From: Monoglobus sp964617455 | Lineage (GTDB): Bacteria; Bacillota; Clostridia; Monoglobales; Monoglobaceae | Assembly: GCA_964617455.1 (NCBI GenBank) | Contig: CAZTYF010000010.1 | Coordinates: 1-63,858 of the forward strand | Reading direction: 5' to 3' | Length of the DNA: 63,858 bases | Shown: positions 1-8,443 of the stretch, one piece after another | How positions within the stretch are numbered: position 1 is the stretch's first letter | Layout: each line of letters opens with the position of its first letter | Notes under the pieces: generated by a model | What the model was told of the DNA's origin: nothing | Seen by the model: only the letters and a program-made list of their open reading frames with translations | The model's database searches: none | Made by a program: the position numbers and the translations under genes

Positions 1-99
1 CTTGTCGACATCCTGTCGACATCTTGTTGACATCTTGTTGACATCTTGTCGACATCTTGTCGACATCCTGTCGACATCTTGTTGACATCTTGTCGACAT
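1..99. repeat. 11-bp tandem repeat array, nine units
   Basis: Nine head-to-tail 11-bp units run from base 1. Three variants occur: A CTTGTCGACAT, B CCTGTCGACAT and C CTTGTTGACAT, in the order A B C C A A B C A. In A and B the core TGTCGACA is a perfect palindrome; in C one base change breaks it and creates TTGACA. The 11-bp period is close to one helical turn, so the cores lie on one face of the DNA. The array is cut by the window start and its true length is unknown. It lies about 75 bp upstream of the promoter at 174-202. Its function is unknown; a protein-binding array is one possibility. Confidence 0.9.
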
Positions 100-173
100 A
101 GCTCATGCGGGGGTATATTAACTCAAAAAAACTTACTTTGGCAAAATTAATCTAAAAAATTTACTCTTAATTA

Positions 174-202
174 TTGCAAACGGGGAATTATTGTGTTATA
201 AT
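174..202 (+). promoter_or_regulatory. Sigma-A-type promoter for the DHHW-protein gene
   Basis: TTGCAA (174-179), a 17-base spacer and TATAAT (197-202). Transcription would start near 209, giving a leader of about 68 nt before the ATG at 277. This leader holds a small GGGAC/GTCC hairpin. No other signal is seen between 100 and 173. Confidence 0.7.
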
Positions 203-276
203 AGCACTGCTTGTTGTGCTGCAAAAGCTGCATGATATGGGACCTAAAAAGTCCGTATTTTTGAGAAGGTGAGTGT

Positions 277-1857
277 ATGCCGGAAAGAAAGCGGGGGATA
301 ATCGGCCTTTTGGCCGGGTTTGTTCTCTGCCTTGTATTTTGCACATCCGTGTTTGCGGAACAGCCCATAACGGTCAGGTTGGACGGGGGGAAAGTCAAGT
401 TTGACACGGAGCCCCGGCTTGTGAACGACCGAACATTTGTGCCTATGAGGACCATATATGAAGCATTCGGGGCCAAGATATATTGGAACGACAACGAAAA
501 ATCCGTCACATCCCAATACAACGGTACGGAGATATACCTGAAAGTCGGCAGCGACGAGATGTTGGTGAACGGCGAGGTTGTGGAGCTGGAGGATGCGCCT
601 TTTATAGCGGAGGACAGGACCCTTGTTCCGGTCCGTGCCATATCCGAGGCTTTGGGCTGTTATGTGGATTGGGACGAGGACGACAGGATTGTTTACATAA
701 GGTCCTCCGTCGAACAAAACGAGGTTCTCAAAGATGTGGCCGTAAGCGACGAATTCAGATACACGGGCTATGACGGAGAGTATAACGGGGTGTCGATTTT
801 CGACAACTACGGCACCGACTTTTTCGGTATGGAACTCCTGGCCATAACTCCGTGGCGGGGCGAGCAATATGCCGCCATAATAAACGGAATGGCGGAAGAT
901 TTGCCGAATGTGCGGGTGTTCTGCGGCATTCCTCCCACAGCGGCGGAATTCTATGCCACCGACCCCTATAAAACCAACTATATGTCGGCCATAGCCCATA
1001 TTTACAATAACTTGAGCGACAAAGTCACGCCTCTCAATTTGGAAGGGGCCATGAACATAAACTTGGGCCACTATCTGTATTTCAGGACGGACCATCATTG
1101 GACCCATTTCGGTTCCTATTGCGCATATCTTGAGTTTTGCGACAAATCCGGGGCGCCCTTCCCGAATATTGACGACTTCGATGTGACCGTCAAGGAGGAT
1201 TATTTGGGTTCATGGTGCAAGGCCACCGCAGGCACCCGGGGATACAATCTGCTCAGTATGGAGCCTGACAGGATTATTTTGTATGAGCCCGTTGCGGATT
1301 ACCGCGGAATGTCCTATCACGATATGGCCTTCCAAAAGCCCATCAAGGAGATGGTGCTGCTCAACGAGGACTTTGATGACTATAACATCTTTTTGGAGGG
1401 GGATTATCCCATTGAGTATTTTCATACCGGCAACGAAAACGGCAAATCAATCTGCGTGATAAAAGAGTCCTACGGCAACGCTTTTTCCACCTGGCTGGTG
1501 AATTCCTATGAAGACATATACGTGGTGGATTATCGAGAATTCAACGGCCGCGGCGGTACGGGAGATACGTTCACCGTGAAGGAATTCTATGATTTGCATC
1601 CCTTTGACGATTTGCTGGTGCTCAGTTATCCTTACTCCGTATTGGCGGATGACTTGAGAGAGATGATAGGGAAAATGTGGAGAGAGGATTACACAAATCC
1701 CGAGCAGGTGACGGATTATATTCCCGAGGAGACGGGGGAATCGCCCGAGGCGGAAAGGGAGGAGGCCGGTTTAGGCTCCTCAAGTGCGGAAAACCCCGAG
1801 GATGAGCCCTTGCCCACCCTTGTCCCCGAACCTCAATCGGATGGGTTGATATATTGA
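277..1857 (+). CDS. Secreted copper-amine-oxidase N-terminal domain / DHHW-domain protein
   Basis: The 526-residue product starts with a signal peptide (about residues 1-27, hydrophobic core GLLAGFVLCLVF). Residues 30-140 form a copper amine oxidase N-terminal 'stalk' domain with its repeated RTFVPMR and RTLVPVR motifs. The rest resembles the DHHW family: DHHW lies at residues 272-275 and an ESYGNAF motif follows near 400. DHHW proteins are SGNH/AlgX-like and are often linked to acetylation or processing of surface polysaccharide, so an extracytoplasmic cell-wall role is inferred. The tail (about 480-526) is rich in Glu, Ser and Pro. The start is set by GAGAAGGTGAG just before the ATG. The putative double glycosyltransferase follows 109 bp downstream and may be co-transcribed. 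Confidence 0.75.
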   Translation: MPERKRGIIGLLAGFVLCLVFCTSVFAEQPITVRLDGGKVKFDTEPRLVNDRTFVPMRTIYEAFGAKIYWNDNEKSVTSQYNGTEIYLKVGSDEMLVNGEVVELEDAPFIAEDRTLVPVRAISEALGCYVDWDEDDRIVYIRSSVEQNEVLKDVAVSDEFRYTGYDGEYNGVSIFDNYGTDFFGMELLAITPWRGEQYAAIINGMAEDLPNVRVFCGIPPTAAEFYATDPYKTNYMSAIAHIYNNLSDKVTPLNLEGAMNINLGHYLYFRTDHHWTHFGSYCAYLEFCDKSGAPFPNIDDFDVTVKEDYLGSWCKATAGTRGYNLLSMEPDRIILYEPVADYRGMSYHDMAFQKPIKEMVLLNEDFDDYNIFLEGDYPIEYFHTGNENGKSICVIKESYGNAFSTWLVNSYEDIYVVDYREFNGRGGTGDTFTVKEFYDLHPFDDLLVLSYPYSVLADDLREMIGKMWREDYTNPEQVTDYIPEETGESPEAEREEAGLGSSSAENPEDEPLPTLVPEPQSDGLIY

Positions 1858-1966
1858 TTTTTTATTTGTGAACCCTTTTGGAAAATGAGGGCACATAGGT
1901 TATTTAGGTTATACGGCCTGAGAAATATACGGCGGAAAATCATTTTGGAAAAAGGAGTGGAAGGAA

Positions 1967-4900
1967 TTGTATTTGGCATACATGATAGCGGCATTGTTTA
2001 TTCTGTTCTTTGTTGCTATGCAAAAATTTGTTGACCCTCGGCAGATTCGGCCCGTGGCCTTACCCGAGGAGAAGCCCGCACAAAAGAATGGCGGAAAGAC
2101 CAAAAAGAAGGGGAAAAAATCCAAGGAAGCGGCAAAACCCCTTCCCAAGTTTTCTCTCAAAAAAGACAACATTCCCCTTTGGGCTTTCATAATTACGGGA
2201 ATCATTGCCTTGGCTGTCAGAATGGTTATGGGATATTTCCTCAAAGGATATGACACCGATATGTCCTGCTGGGCGGCCTGGGGCGGAAAACTCATCTCCG
2301 AAGGTCCCGGCCACTTTTACGGCCCCGACTATTTCTGCGACTATCCCCCCGGATATATTACCATTCTGGGCTTTTTCGCATGGATAAACCGCATTTTCGG
2401 CTTCACCGACAAAGCGTCTCAGCTCTGCTTCAAAATGCCGGGCATATTGGCGGATTTGGGTCTTATGATAGCCGTATTCAAAATCGGTTCAAAAGAACTG
2501 GGAAAAAGGCAGGCCTTAATCCTCGGCATTATTTTGATGCTCAACCCGCTGCTCCTTATCAATTCCGCGGCCTGGGGCCAGATAGAGTCTCTGCTGACTC
2601 TGTTCCTGGTTCTGTCCATGTATAACCTCTATAAGAAAAACTGGTATCCGGCAGGTATTCTCTATATCCTGGCGGTCCTGATAAAGCCCCAGGCCCTTAT
2701 GGTAGGCCCCGTAATCCTGTTTGCATATGTCGCAAGCAAGGATTGGAAGATGATTTTGAAAATGATAGGCATCGGCATTGTTTTGGCGTTTCTTTTCATA
2801 GTGCCCTTTAACTATGATGCCTGGGCCGGGGGAGGCGGATTCCTATCCGCATTTAATCCTCTGTGGATTATAAAAAAATACGCAAGCACCCTTGCGTCCT
2901 ATCCCTACTTCAGCATTAACGCATTTAACATATTCACCCTGTTCAAGCTCAATTGGGTAACCCTTGAAACCGGCGGAATTTCTCAAACTCTCCTCACCGT
3001 ACTGAACTACCTGATGATTTTGATTGCGGTGGCAGGTTCATTGGTGCTGTTTATAAAGATAAAGAGCGAGAGCGGAAAGATTTTCATACCCTCTTTCTTC
3101 ATAATAGCGTTTTTGTTCACCTTCGGCCTCAAAATGCATGAGCGCTACCTCATAACCGCGATTATCCTCCTGATATTTGAATATATGCTTTCCAAAAAGA
3201 AGAGGACATTGTGGGTCTTCGGCGTGTTCAGCGCGGTGAACTTTATAAACGTGTTCTGCGTCCTTCACTATAAGCTTATGTACAACACCACCGGCCCCGC
3301 ATATTCGGCACTGGCCGCGGCATCGCTCCTGGAGGTTATCACTTTCATCGTATCCATGTTCATATTGCTCCAAGACTATGTTTTGCAGCCCTCAGAAGCG
3401 TCGGCGTCGGCGGGAGAAGGAGACGGGGGAGAGGGCAAAGAAGAAAAAACGCCCCTTCTTGATATCATAAGCGGCAAAATCAAAACCGCTTATCTGAACT
3501 GTATATCGAAATTGAGCGCGGGAACGGACAAGCTTCTCAAAATAGATTCGAAAAAGCCCGAAAAAACGGACAAAATCGTGAGAGCGGACATTATCATAAT
3601 GGCCGTGATAGTGATAATTTACAGCGTTGTGGCCTACTGTAACCTGGGTAATATCAACAATCCTCAGACTTTTTATAAGCCCTCTGCGGCAAATGAGGAA
3701 CTGACCGTTGACTTTGGGTCTTCCCAACCTCTCGACACGGTTACCTACTATGCGGGCATAGGCGATGTTTCGAATAAACCCGGACTCAAGCTTTCCGCCT
3801 CCGCGGACGGCAGAAATTGGACCGACATCAATGTGACCTGCAAACTGAACTCCGTGTTCAAATGGGAGGTTGTGAAACTTTCATCCCCCACCCAAGCAAG
3901 GTATATCCGAGGCGTTGCGGAATCTGCGGATTACAGATTGTTCGAGGTGGCCTTCTGGAGAGCGGACGGCAGCCAAATCAGTGTGGCAAATGTGCAAGGC
4001 AAGGGCGACTGTGCCAATATAGCCGATGAGCCGGATACCGCCCAATACAGAACGTCTTTCAAAAACGGAACATATTTCGACGAGATATATCATCCCCGGA
4101 CGGCCTATGAGCATCTCCATATGATGCCCTATTACGAGACAACCCATCCGCCCCTGGGAAAGCTGATTATGTCCATAGGAATTGCCATATTCGGTATGTC
4201 GCCTTTCGGCTGGAGATGTATGGGAACGCTGTTTGGTGTTATTATGCTGCCCCTCCTTTATGTGCTGCTCAAGAAATTGTTCGAGCGCACGAGATATTCG
4301 GTTTTGGGCACATTGATATTCGCCTTTGACTTTATGCATTTTTCCCTGACCCGTATGGGAACCATAGACTCATATCCCGTGACTTTCATAATAGCCATGT
4401 ATCTGTTTATGTTCCTGTTCGGAAAGAGAGCCCTTGACTATGCCAAGAATTCTCCCGAAAAGCTCACCCAAAGAAAACCCTATCTCAAGCTTTTGGGCTC
4501 CTTGGCCCTGTCGGGACTGATGTTCGGCTTCGGTGCGGCCTCCAAGTGGATCGGCATATACGCCGGAGCGGGCCTTGCGGTGGAGCTTTTGCTGATATTC
4601 ATCGGCATATATATGGAGTTGCCCGCCAAAAGGAAGAAGGATTTCTGGGGATTTTTAATCAAAACCTGCGCCGCCTGCGTGGTACTCTTCGTGGTTGTGC
4701 CCGGATTGATTTATCTCTTGTCCTATCTGCCCATTTCGCTGGTCGACGGATATCCCGATTTGTGGCACACCATGCTCAACAATCAAACCTATATGTTCAA
4801 CTATCACAAGAATCTCGACGCCACCCATCCCTATTCTTCCAAATGGTATCAATGGGCGATTGACTACAGACCTCTTTGGGCCTATTCGGCTCCCGTGGAA

Positions 4901-5326
4901 ACCGTGGGCCAGGATAAAATCGGCTGTATTTCAATATTCGGCAATCCGCTTATTTTCTGGTCCAGCATTGTGGCTTTCGTATATACAGTGGTTGTCGGAA
5001 TCATCAAAAGGGACAAAAAGGTTCTGTTCTTGGTGGTTGGACTTATGGCTCAGTTCCTGCCTTGGGTTATGGTCACGAGATGCGTGTTCATCTATCACTT
5101 CTTCGCCAGCACACCTTTCCTCATCATCATGATCGTATATACCCTCAAGGATTTGGAGGAGCGGTTCGGATGGTTCAAGCATATTTCCAACGCCTATGTT
5201 GCCCTGTGCGGAGTGCTGTTTGTGCTGTTCTATCCGGTTCTGTCCGGCTTTACCATAACCAAGGAATACTCCAATACCTGGCTCAGATGGTTTAACACCT
5301 GGGTATTCCACAACAGAGGGAATTAG
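1967..5326 (+). CDS. Double GT-C membrane glycosyltransferase with internal discoidin-like domain (PMT family)
   Basis: A polytopic membrane protein of 1119 residues beginning at TTG behind AAAGGAGTGGAAGG. The N-terminal half (about 1-480) has many membrane helices and GT-C features: acidic residues near 95 (YDTDMSCW) and a DYPPG motif at 125-129. After a Lys/Glu-rich linker and one more helix, residues about 565-675 look like an extracytoplasmic F5/8 type C (discoidin) beta-sandwich. The C-terminal half is a protein-mannosyltransferase (PMT) type domain with DEIYHPRTAYEH near 703 and THPPLGK near 725, then further helices. PMT enzymes move a sugar from a polyprenyl phosphate to an acceptor outside the membrane. 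The first half resembles an independent GT-C unit, so this may be a two-enzyme fusion. Donor and acceptor cannot be told from sequence. The stop lies 3 bp before the fumarase start. Confidence 0.75.
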   Translation: MYLAYMIAALFILFFVAMQKFVDPRQIRPVALPEEKPAQKNGGKTKKKGKKSKEAAKPLPKFSLKKDNIPLWAFIITGIIALAVRMVMGYFLKGYDTDMSCWAAWGGKLISEGPGHFYGPDYFCDYPPGYITILGFFAWINRIFGFTDKASQLCFKMPGILADLGLMIAVFKIGSKELGKRQALILGIILMLNPLLLINSAAWGQIESLLTLFLVLSMYNLYKKNWYPAGILYILAVLIKPQALMVGPVILFAYVASKDWKMILKMIGIGIVLAFLFIVPFNYDAWAGGGGFLSAFNPLWIIKKYASTLASYPYFSINAFNIFTLFKLNWVTLETGGISQTLLTVLNYLMILIAVAGSLVLFIKIKSESGKIFIPSFFIIAFLFTFGLKMHERYLITAIILLIFEYMLSKKKRTLWVFGVFSAVNFINVFCVLHYKLMYNTTGPAYSALAAASLLEVITFIVSMFILLQDYVLQPSEASASAGEGDGGEGKEEKTPLLDIISGKIKTAYLNCISKLSAGTDKLLKIDSKKPEKTDKIVRADIIIMAVIVIIYSVVAYCNLGNINNPQTFYKPSAANEELTVDFGSSQPLDTVTYYAGIGDVSNKPGLKLSASADGRNWTDINVTCKLNSVFKWEVVKLSSPTQARYIRGVAESADYRLFEVAFWRADGSQISVANVQGKGDCANIADEPDTAQYRTSFKNGTYFDEIYHPRTAYEHLHMMPYYETTHPPLGKLIMSIGIAIFGMSPFGWRCMGTLFGVIMLPLLYVLLKKLFERTRYSVLGTLIFAFDFMHFSLTRMGTIDSYPVTFIIAMYLFMFLFGKRALDYAKNSPEKLTQRKPYLKLLGSLALSGLMFGFGAASKWIGIYAGAGLAVELLLIFIGIYMELPAKRKKDFWGFLIKTCAACVVLFVVVPGLIYLLSYLPISLVDGYPDLWHTMLNNQTYMFNYHKNLDATHPYSSKWYQWAIDYRPLWAYSAPVETVGQDKIGCISIFGNPLIFWSSIVAFVYTVVVGIIKRDKKVLFLVVGLMAQFLPWVMVTRCVFIYHFFASTPFLIIMIVYTLKDLEERFGWFKHISNAYVALCGVLFVLFYPVLSGFTITKEYSNTWLRWFNTWVFHNRGN

Positions 5327-5329
5327 CCT

Positions 5330-6172
5330 ATGAGAGAGATTGACACAAGGACCGTGACGAAGGCCGTATCCAAAATGTGCATTGAGGCCAATTGTTATCT
5401 GAATGGGGACATAAGAGAGGCCCTCGAGGAAAGTCTTCGGGCGGAGACGGATGAGACGGCAAAAGACGTGCTTCTTCGCATACTCGAAAATGCGGATATC
5501 GCCGCAGAGGAAGAGGTGCCCATTTGCCAGGATACGGGTATGGCGGTGTTTTTCGTAAAAATCGGGCAGGATGTCCGCCTCGTCGGAGGCCTGCTGTCCG
5601 ACGCCATAAACGAAGGCGTCCGCCAAGGTTATGAAAGCGGGTATTTGCGAAAGTCGGTGGTGGCGGACCCGCTCAGACGTGGCAATACCGGCGACAACAC
5701 TCCCGCGGTAATTTACACCGAGCTTACGGAGGGGGACAAACTGGAAATCACCATCGCCCCCAAGGGTTTCGGCAGCGAGAATATGAGCGCCGTGAAAATG
5801 CTGAAACCTTCCGACGGCCGGGCGGGCGTTATCGATTTCGTGGTGGACACGGTCAAAAGAGCCGGCAGCAACCCCTGTCCGCCCATTGTGGTGGGCGTGG
5901 GTTTGGGGGGAACCTTCGAAAAGGCGGCATTGCTGTCCAAACAGGCCCTCCTGCGGGATGTTGATTCCCAAAATCCGGATCCCTATTATGCCGAGCTGGA
6001 GAGAATTTTGCTTGAAAAAATCAATGAAACGGGTATAGGGCCCCAAGGTTACGGCGGCAGAACCACGGCCCTGGGTGTCAATATAGAAACCTTTCCCACC
6101 CACATAGCGGGAATGCCCTGCGCGGTAAACATAAGCTGTCACGTAACCCGGCATCTCAAAAAAATTATCTGA
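5330..6172 (+). CDS. Fumarate hydratase class I, alpha subunit
   Basis: At 280 residues this matches the alpha subunit (N-terminal half) of the two-part iron-sulfur fumarase/L(+)-tartrate dehydratase family, which interconverts fumarate and malate. Three cysteines suited to the [4Fe-4S] cluster are visible in ICQDTGM (about 66), NPCPP (about 182) and NISCH (about 269). It begins 3 bp after the glycosyltransferase stop, so translation is probably coupled. The usual beta subunit does not follow: the next 300 bp hold an attenuator leader and then aroF. The partner must lie elsewhere, or this subunit has another role. Tartrate dehydratase alpha is an alternative reading. Confidence 0.85.
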   Translation: MREIDTRTVTKAVSKMCIEANCYLNGDIREALEESLRAETDETAKDVLLRILENADIAAEEEVPICQDTGMAVFFVKIGQDVRLVGGLLSDAINEGVRQGYESGYLRKSVVADPLRRGNTGDNTPAVIYTELTEGDKLEITIAPKGFGSENMSAVKMLKPSDGRAGVIDFVVDTVKRAGSNPCPPIVVGVGLGGTFEKAALLSKQALLRDVDSQNPDPYYAELERILLEKINETGIGPQGYGGRTTALGVNIETFPTHIAGMPCAVNISCHVTRHLKKII

Positions 6173-6189
6173 TTTTTTCAAAAAATGCT

Positions 6190-6218
6190 TGCAATCGGCG
6201 GAAAACTGTTGTATAATA
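6190..6218 (+). promoter_or_regulatory. Promoter of the aromatic amino acid operon
   Basis: TTGCAA (6190-6195), a 17-base spacer and a perfect TATAAT (6213-6218). The predicted start near 6225 would give a leader RNA of about 248 nt before aroF, carrying a small peptide gene and a terminator. Confidence 0.75.
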
Positions 6219-6255
6219 ACCGATAGTGTTTGGATTTGTTTATGAGGAGTCAAAA

Positions 6256-6384
6256 ATGAGTGGTTTGCTGCGCAATATAATCAATAAATCAGCGGGATAT
6301 TTCTTTTGGTTTTGCCTTAGCTTTTCTTTCGGCTTCGGCTCTTTTGAGTGCGGCAATTTCGGTAAAGCCCGTTTATGCTCCTAA
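6256..6384 (+). CDS. Phe/Tyr/Trp-rich leader peptide of the aro operon
   Basis: A 42-codon frame with its own ribosome binding site (GAGGAG, 7 bases before the ATG) ends 88 bp before aroF. The middle reads GYFFWFCLSFSFGFGSF. The whole peptide has eight Phe, one Tyr and one Trp, with eight Phe in the 20 codons 16-35. Such codon crowding upstream of a terminator is the classical layout of an amino-acid attenuator: a ribosome stalled at uncharged tRNA-Phe would change folding of the RNA behind it. The peptide itself need have no function. It is too short for usual gene calling. The assignment is inferred from position, composition and the hairpin at 6416-6448. Confidence 0.75.
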   Translation: MSGLLRNIINKSAGYFFWFCLSFSFGFGSFECGNFGKARLCS

Positions 6385-6398
6385 GACAAAAGGCATAA
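6373..6398 (+). promoter_or_regulatory. Leader hairpin, possible part of the anti-terminator switch
   Basis: TTATGC (6373-6378) can pair with GCATAA (6393-6398). In addition GCCC at 6367-6370 is complementary to GGGC at 6422-6425 in the terminator's 5' arm. A stalled ribosome on the Phe codons could therefore change which pairing forms. The exact alternative fold is a guess without an energy calculation. Confidence 0.4.
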
Positions 6399-6415
6399 AA
6401 CTTTGAAATTGATTC

Positions 6416-6448
6416 AAGGATGGGCTTTGCGCTCATCCTTTTATTTTT
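6416..6448 (+). terminator. Attenuator terminator before aroF
   Basis: AAGGATGGGC (6416-6425), loop TTTGC, and GCTCATCCTT (6431-6440) form a 10-bp stem with one G-U pair, followed by TTATTTTT. It stands between the leader peptide and aroF, 24 bp before the aroF start, so it can only regulate the operon rather than end an upstream gene. Confidence 0.85.
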
Positions 6449-6472
6449 AACACACATTCAGGAGGAAGTAAA

Positions 6473-7492
6473 ATGGTAGTTATTTTGAAACCGAAAACAA
6501 GCGAGGAAGATGTGAACAACATCATATCCTATATCAAAGATATGGGCCTTGACGTTACGATAAACCGAGGCGTTGACTGTATTGTCCTGGGTCTTTTGGG
6601 GGACACAAGCCGCATAGACCCGGACACCCTTATGCTCAATGTGCATGTTGACAGGGTTATGCGAATCGCCGAGCCTTTCAAAAAAGTGAGCCGCAAGTTC
6701 CATCCGGAACAGACCACGGTGAAAGTCGGGCGGGCCGAAATCGGAAAGGAAGGCACATTCACGGTTATAGCGGGCCCCTGCAGCGTGGAGACAGAAGAAC
6801 AAATCACTCAGGTGGCGGAGAGTGTCAAAAAGAGCGGAGCGGCCCTGTTGCGGGGCGGGGCATTCAAGCCCCGAACATCTCCCTATTCCTTCCAGGGCCT
6901 TGAGTTGGAGGGACTCAGATTGCTCAAAGCCGCAAGCAAAAAAACGGGCCTCCCCATTGTGACGGAGATAATGTCGCCTCAGATGGTTGAGATTTTTGAG
7001 AGAGATGTGGATATAATTCAAGTGGGCGCCCGAAATATGCAAAATTTTGATTTGCTTAAGGAATTGGGAAAGACCAAAAAACCCATACTCCTGAAGCGGG
7101 GTTTGTCCGCCACAATCGAGGAGTGGCTGATGTCCGCAGAGTATATTCTGGCGGGAGGCAATCCCAATGTAATTCTGTGCGAAAGGGGCATAAGGACCTT
7201 TGAGACCTATACCCGAAACACCTTGGACCTCAGTGCGGTTCCTGCGGTAAAGCGTCTCAGTCACCTGCCCGTCATAGTTGACCCCTCCCATTCCGCAGGT
7301 ATGAGCTGGATGGTGGAGCCTCTGTCTCTTGCCGCCATTGCGGTGGGTGCGGACGGCTTAATCGTGGAGGTGCATAACAATCCCGCAAAAGCCTGGTGCG
7401 ACGGAATCCAGTCCCTGAACGAGCCTCAGTTTGACAGCCTGATGGGAAAATTGCGGGCGATAGGCAAGCATGTGGACAAAGAAATCATATAA
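6473..7492 (+). CDS. aroF: 3-deoxy-7-phosphoheptulonate synthase (DAHP synthase, type I-beta)
   Basis: This enzyme condenses phosphoenolpyruvate and erythrose 4-phosphate in the first step of the shikimate pathway. The 339-residue product has a ferredoxin-like regulatory domain at about 1-75 and the KDO8P/DAHP synthase barrel after it, with AGPCSVE near residue 100 and a DPSHSAG motif near 270. This is the Thermotoga/Bacillus type, in which the N-terminal domain can give feedback control by Tyr or Phe. It has a strong ribosome binding site (AGGAGG) 8 bases before the ATG. It heads the nine-gene operon behind the attenuator, so both transcription and enzyme activity are probably controlled. 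Confidence 0.95.
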   Translation: MVVILKPKTSEEDVNNIISYIKDMGLDVTINRGVDCIVLGLLGDTSRIDPDTLMLNVHVDRVMRIAEPFKKVSRKFHPEQTTVKVGRAEIGKEGTFTVIAGPCSVETEEQITQVAESVKKSGAALLRGGAFKPRTSPYSFQGLELEGLRLLKAASKKTGLPIVTEIMSPQMVEIFERDVDIIQVGARNMQNFDLLKELGKTKKPILLKRGLSATIEEWLMSAEYILAGGNPNVILCERGIRTFETYTRNTLDLSAVPAVKRLSHLPVIVDPSHSAGMSWMVEPLSLAAIAVGADGLIVEVHNNPAKAWCDGIQSLNEPQFDSLMGKLRAIGKHVDKEII

Positions 7493-7507
7493 AATTCGGT
7501 GATTGCA

Positions 7508-8386
7508 ATGAAAGGTGATTTTAAGATCGCTGTAATCGGCCTGGGCCTTATCGGAGGCTCATTGGCCTATGCCCTGAAGGGTTTTCGGAATGCCCGTATC
7601 GTGGGCTGTGACATAAATCCCAAAACCCGCAATGCGGCCCTCAAAAACAGGGCTGTGAGCGCCGCCTGCGAAAATGCGGGAGACGCCATAGACGGGGCGG
7701 ACTTGGTGGTGTTTTGCACATATCCCGATATAATCGAGACCCTGATAAAAGAAAACAGGGACCGATTCAAAAAGGGAGCGGTTGTTTCGGATGTTTGCGG
7801 AGTGAAAGAGGGGATTTCGAAGAAAATCCGAGCCGCGATTCCCGATTTCACGGACTATGTGGGCGGGCACCCTATGGCAGGCAAGGAAGTTGACGGTTTT
7901 GAAAACGCCTCCTCCGAGCTGTTTTGGATGACGGGTTTTATCGTAACCCCGGATGAAAATTCAAAGGAGAGCAGCATTGCCCTTTTGAAGGAAATGGCCA
8001 AATACATCGGAGCCACCCGAATCGCAATGGCAAGCCCCCGGGAGCACGACAAGGTGATTGCCTACACCAGCGACCTTATGCATGTGGCCGCCTCTGCCCT
8101 GTGCCTCGATTATCCTTCGGAGATGAATCGGGCATATACGGCGGGGGCATTTCGGGATTGCACCCGAATCGCAAGAATAAACGGGGAGCTTTGGAGTTCA
8201 TTGCTGATTTCCAACAGGGAAAATGTGGTGAGCGAAATTGACCGCCTGATCGGCAGCCTGGGGAAAATCCGAGAACGGGTGGAGACGGGGGACCGGGCAA
8301 ATCTTGAGCAATTGCTGAACAGGGTTTGCGAAAATAAACTCACCATGCAGAAAAAAGAGCCCGAACAGAGCGGAGCGGATGAATAG
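7508..8386 (+). CDS. tyrA: Prephenate dehydrogenase
   Basis: Oxidatively decarboxylates prephenate to 4-hydroxyphenylpyruvate, the last committed step to tyrosine. The product is 292 residues if the ATG at 7508 is used; GGTGAT 5 bases upstream supports it. A GTG at 7499 is in frame but has no binding site. The NAD(P) fold opens with VIGLGLIGGS (about residues 8-17), and GGHPMAGKE (about 120) is the family's substrate-binding motif. There is no fused chorismate mutase or ACT domain. It lies 15 bp after aroF in the same operon. Confidence 0.93.
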   Translation: MKGDFKIAVIGLGLIGGSLAYALKGFRNARIVGCDINPKTRNAALKNRAVSAACENAGDAIDGADLVVFCTYPDIIETLIKENRDRFKKGAVVSDVCGVKEGISKKIRAAIPDFTDYVGGHPMAGKEVDGFENASSELFWMTGFIVTPDENSKESSIALLKEMAKYIGATRIAMASPREHDKVIAYTSDLMHVAASALCLDYPSEMNRAYTAGAFRDCTRIARINGELWSSLLISNRENVVSEIDRLIGSLGKIRERVETGDRANLEQLLNRVCENKLTMQKKEPEQSGADE

Positions 8387-8443
8387 AATATGAAAATCCG
8401 ATATATGTGTTATAATATGTGATTGAAAAGGAGCCCGACCGAG

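Noticed and set aside
1..99. CRISPR array
   Set aside because: Units are 11 bp, directly adjacent and without spacers.
4931..6253. 440-codon minus-strand frame across the fumarase gene and glycosyltransferase end
   Set aside because: It is antisense to two genes with clear family motifs, has no recognisable domain, and reflects codon bias of the true strand.
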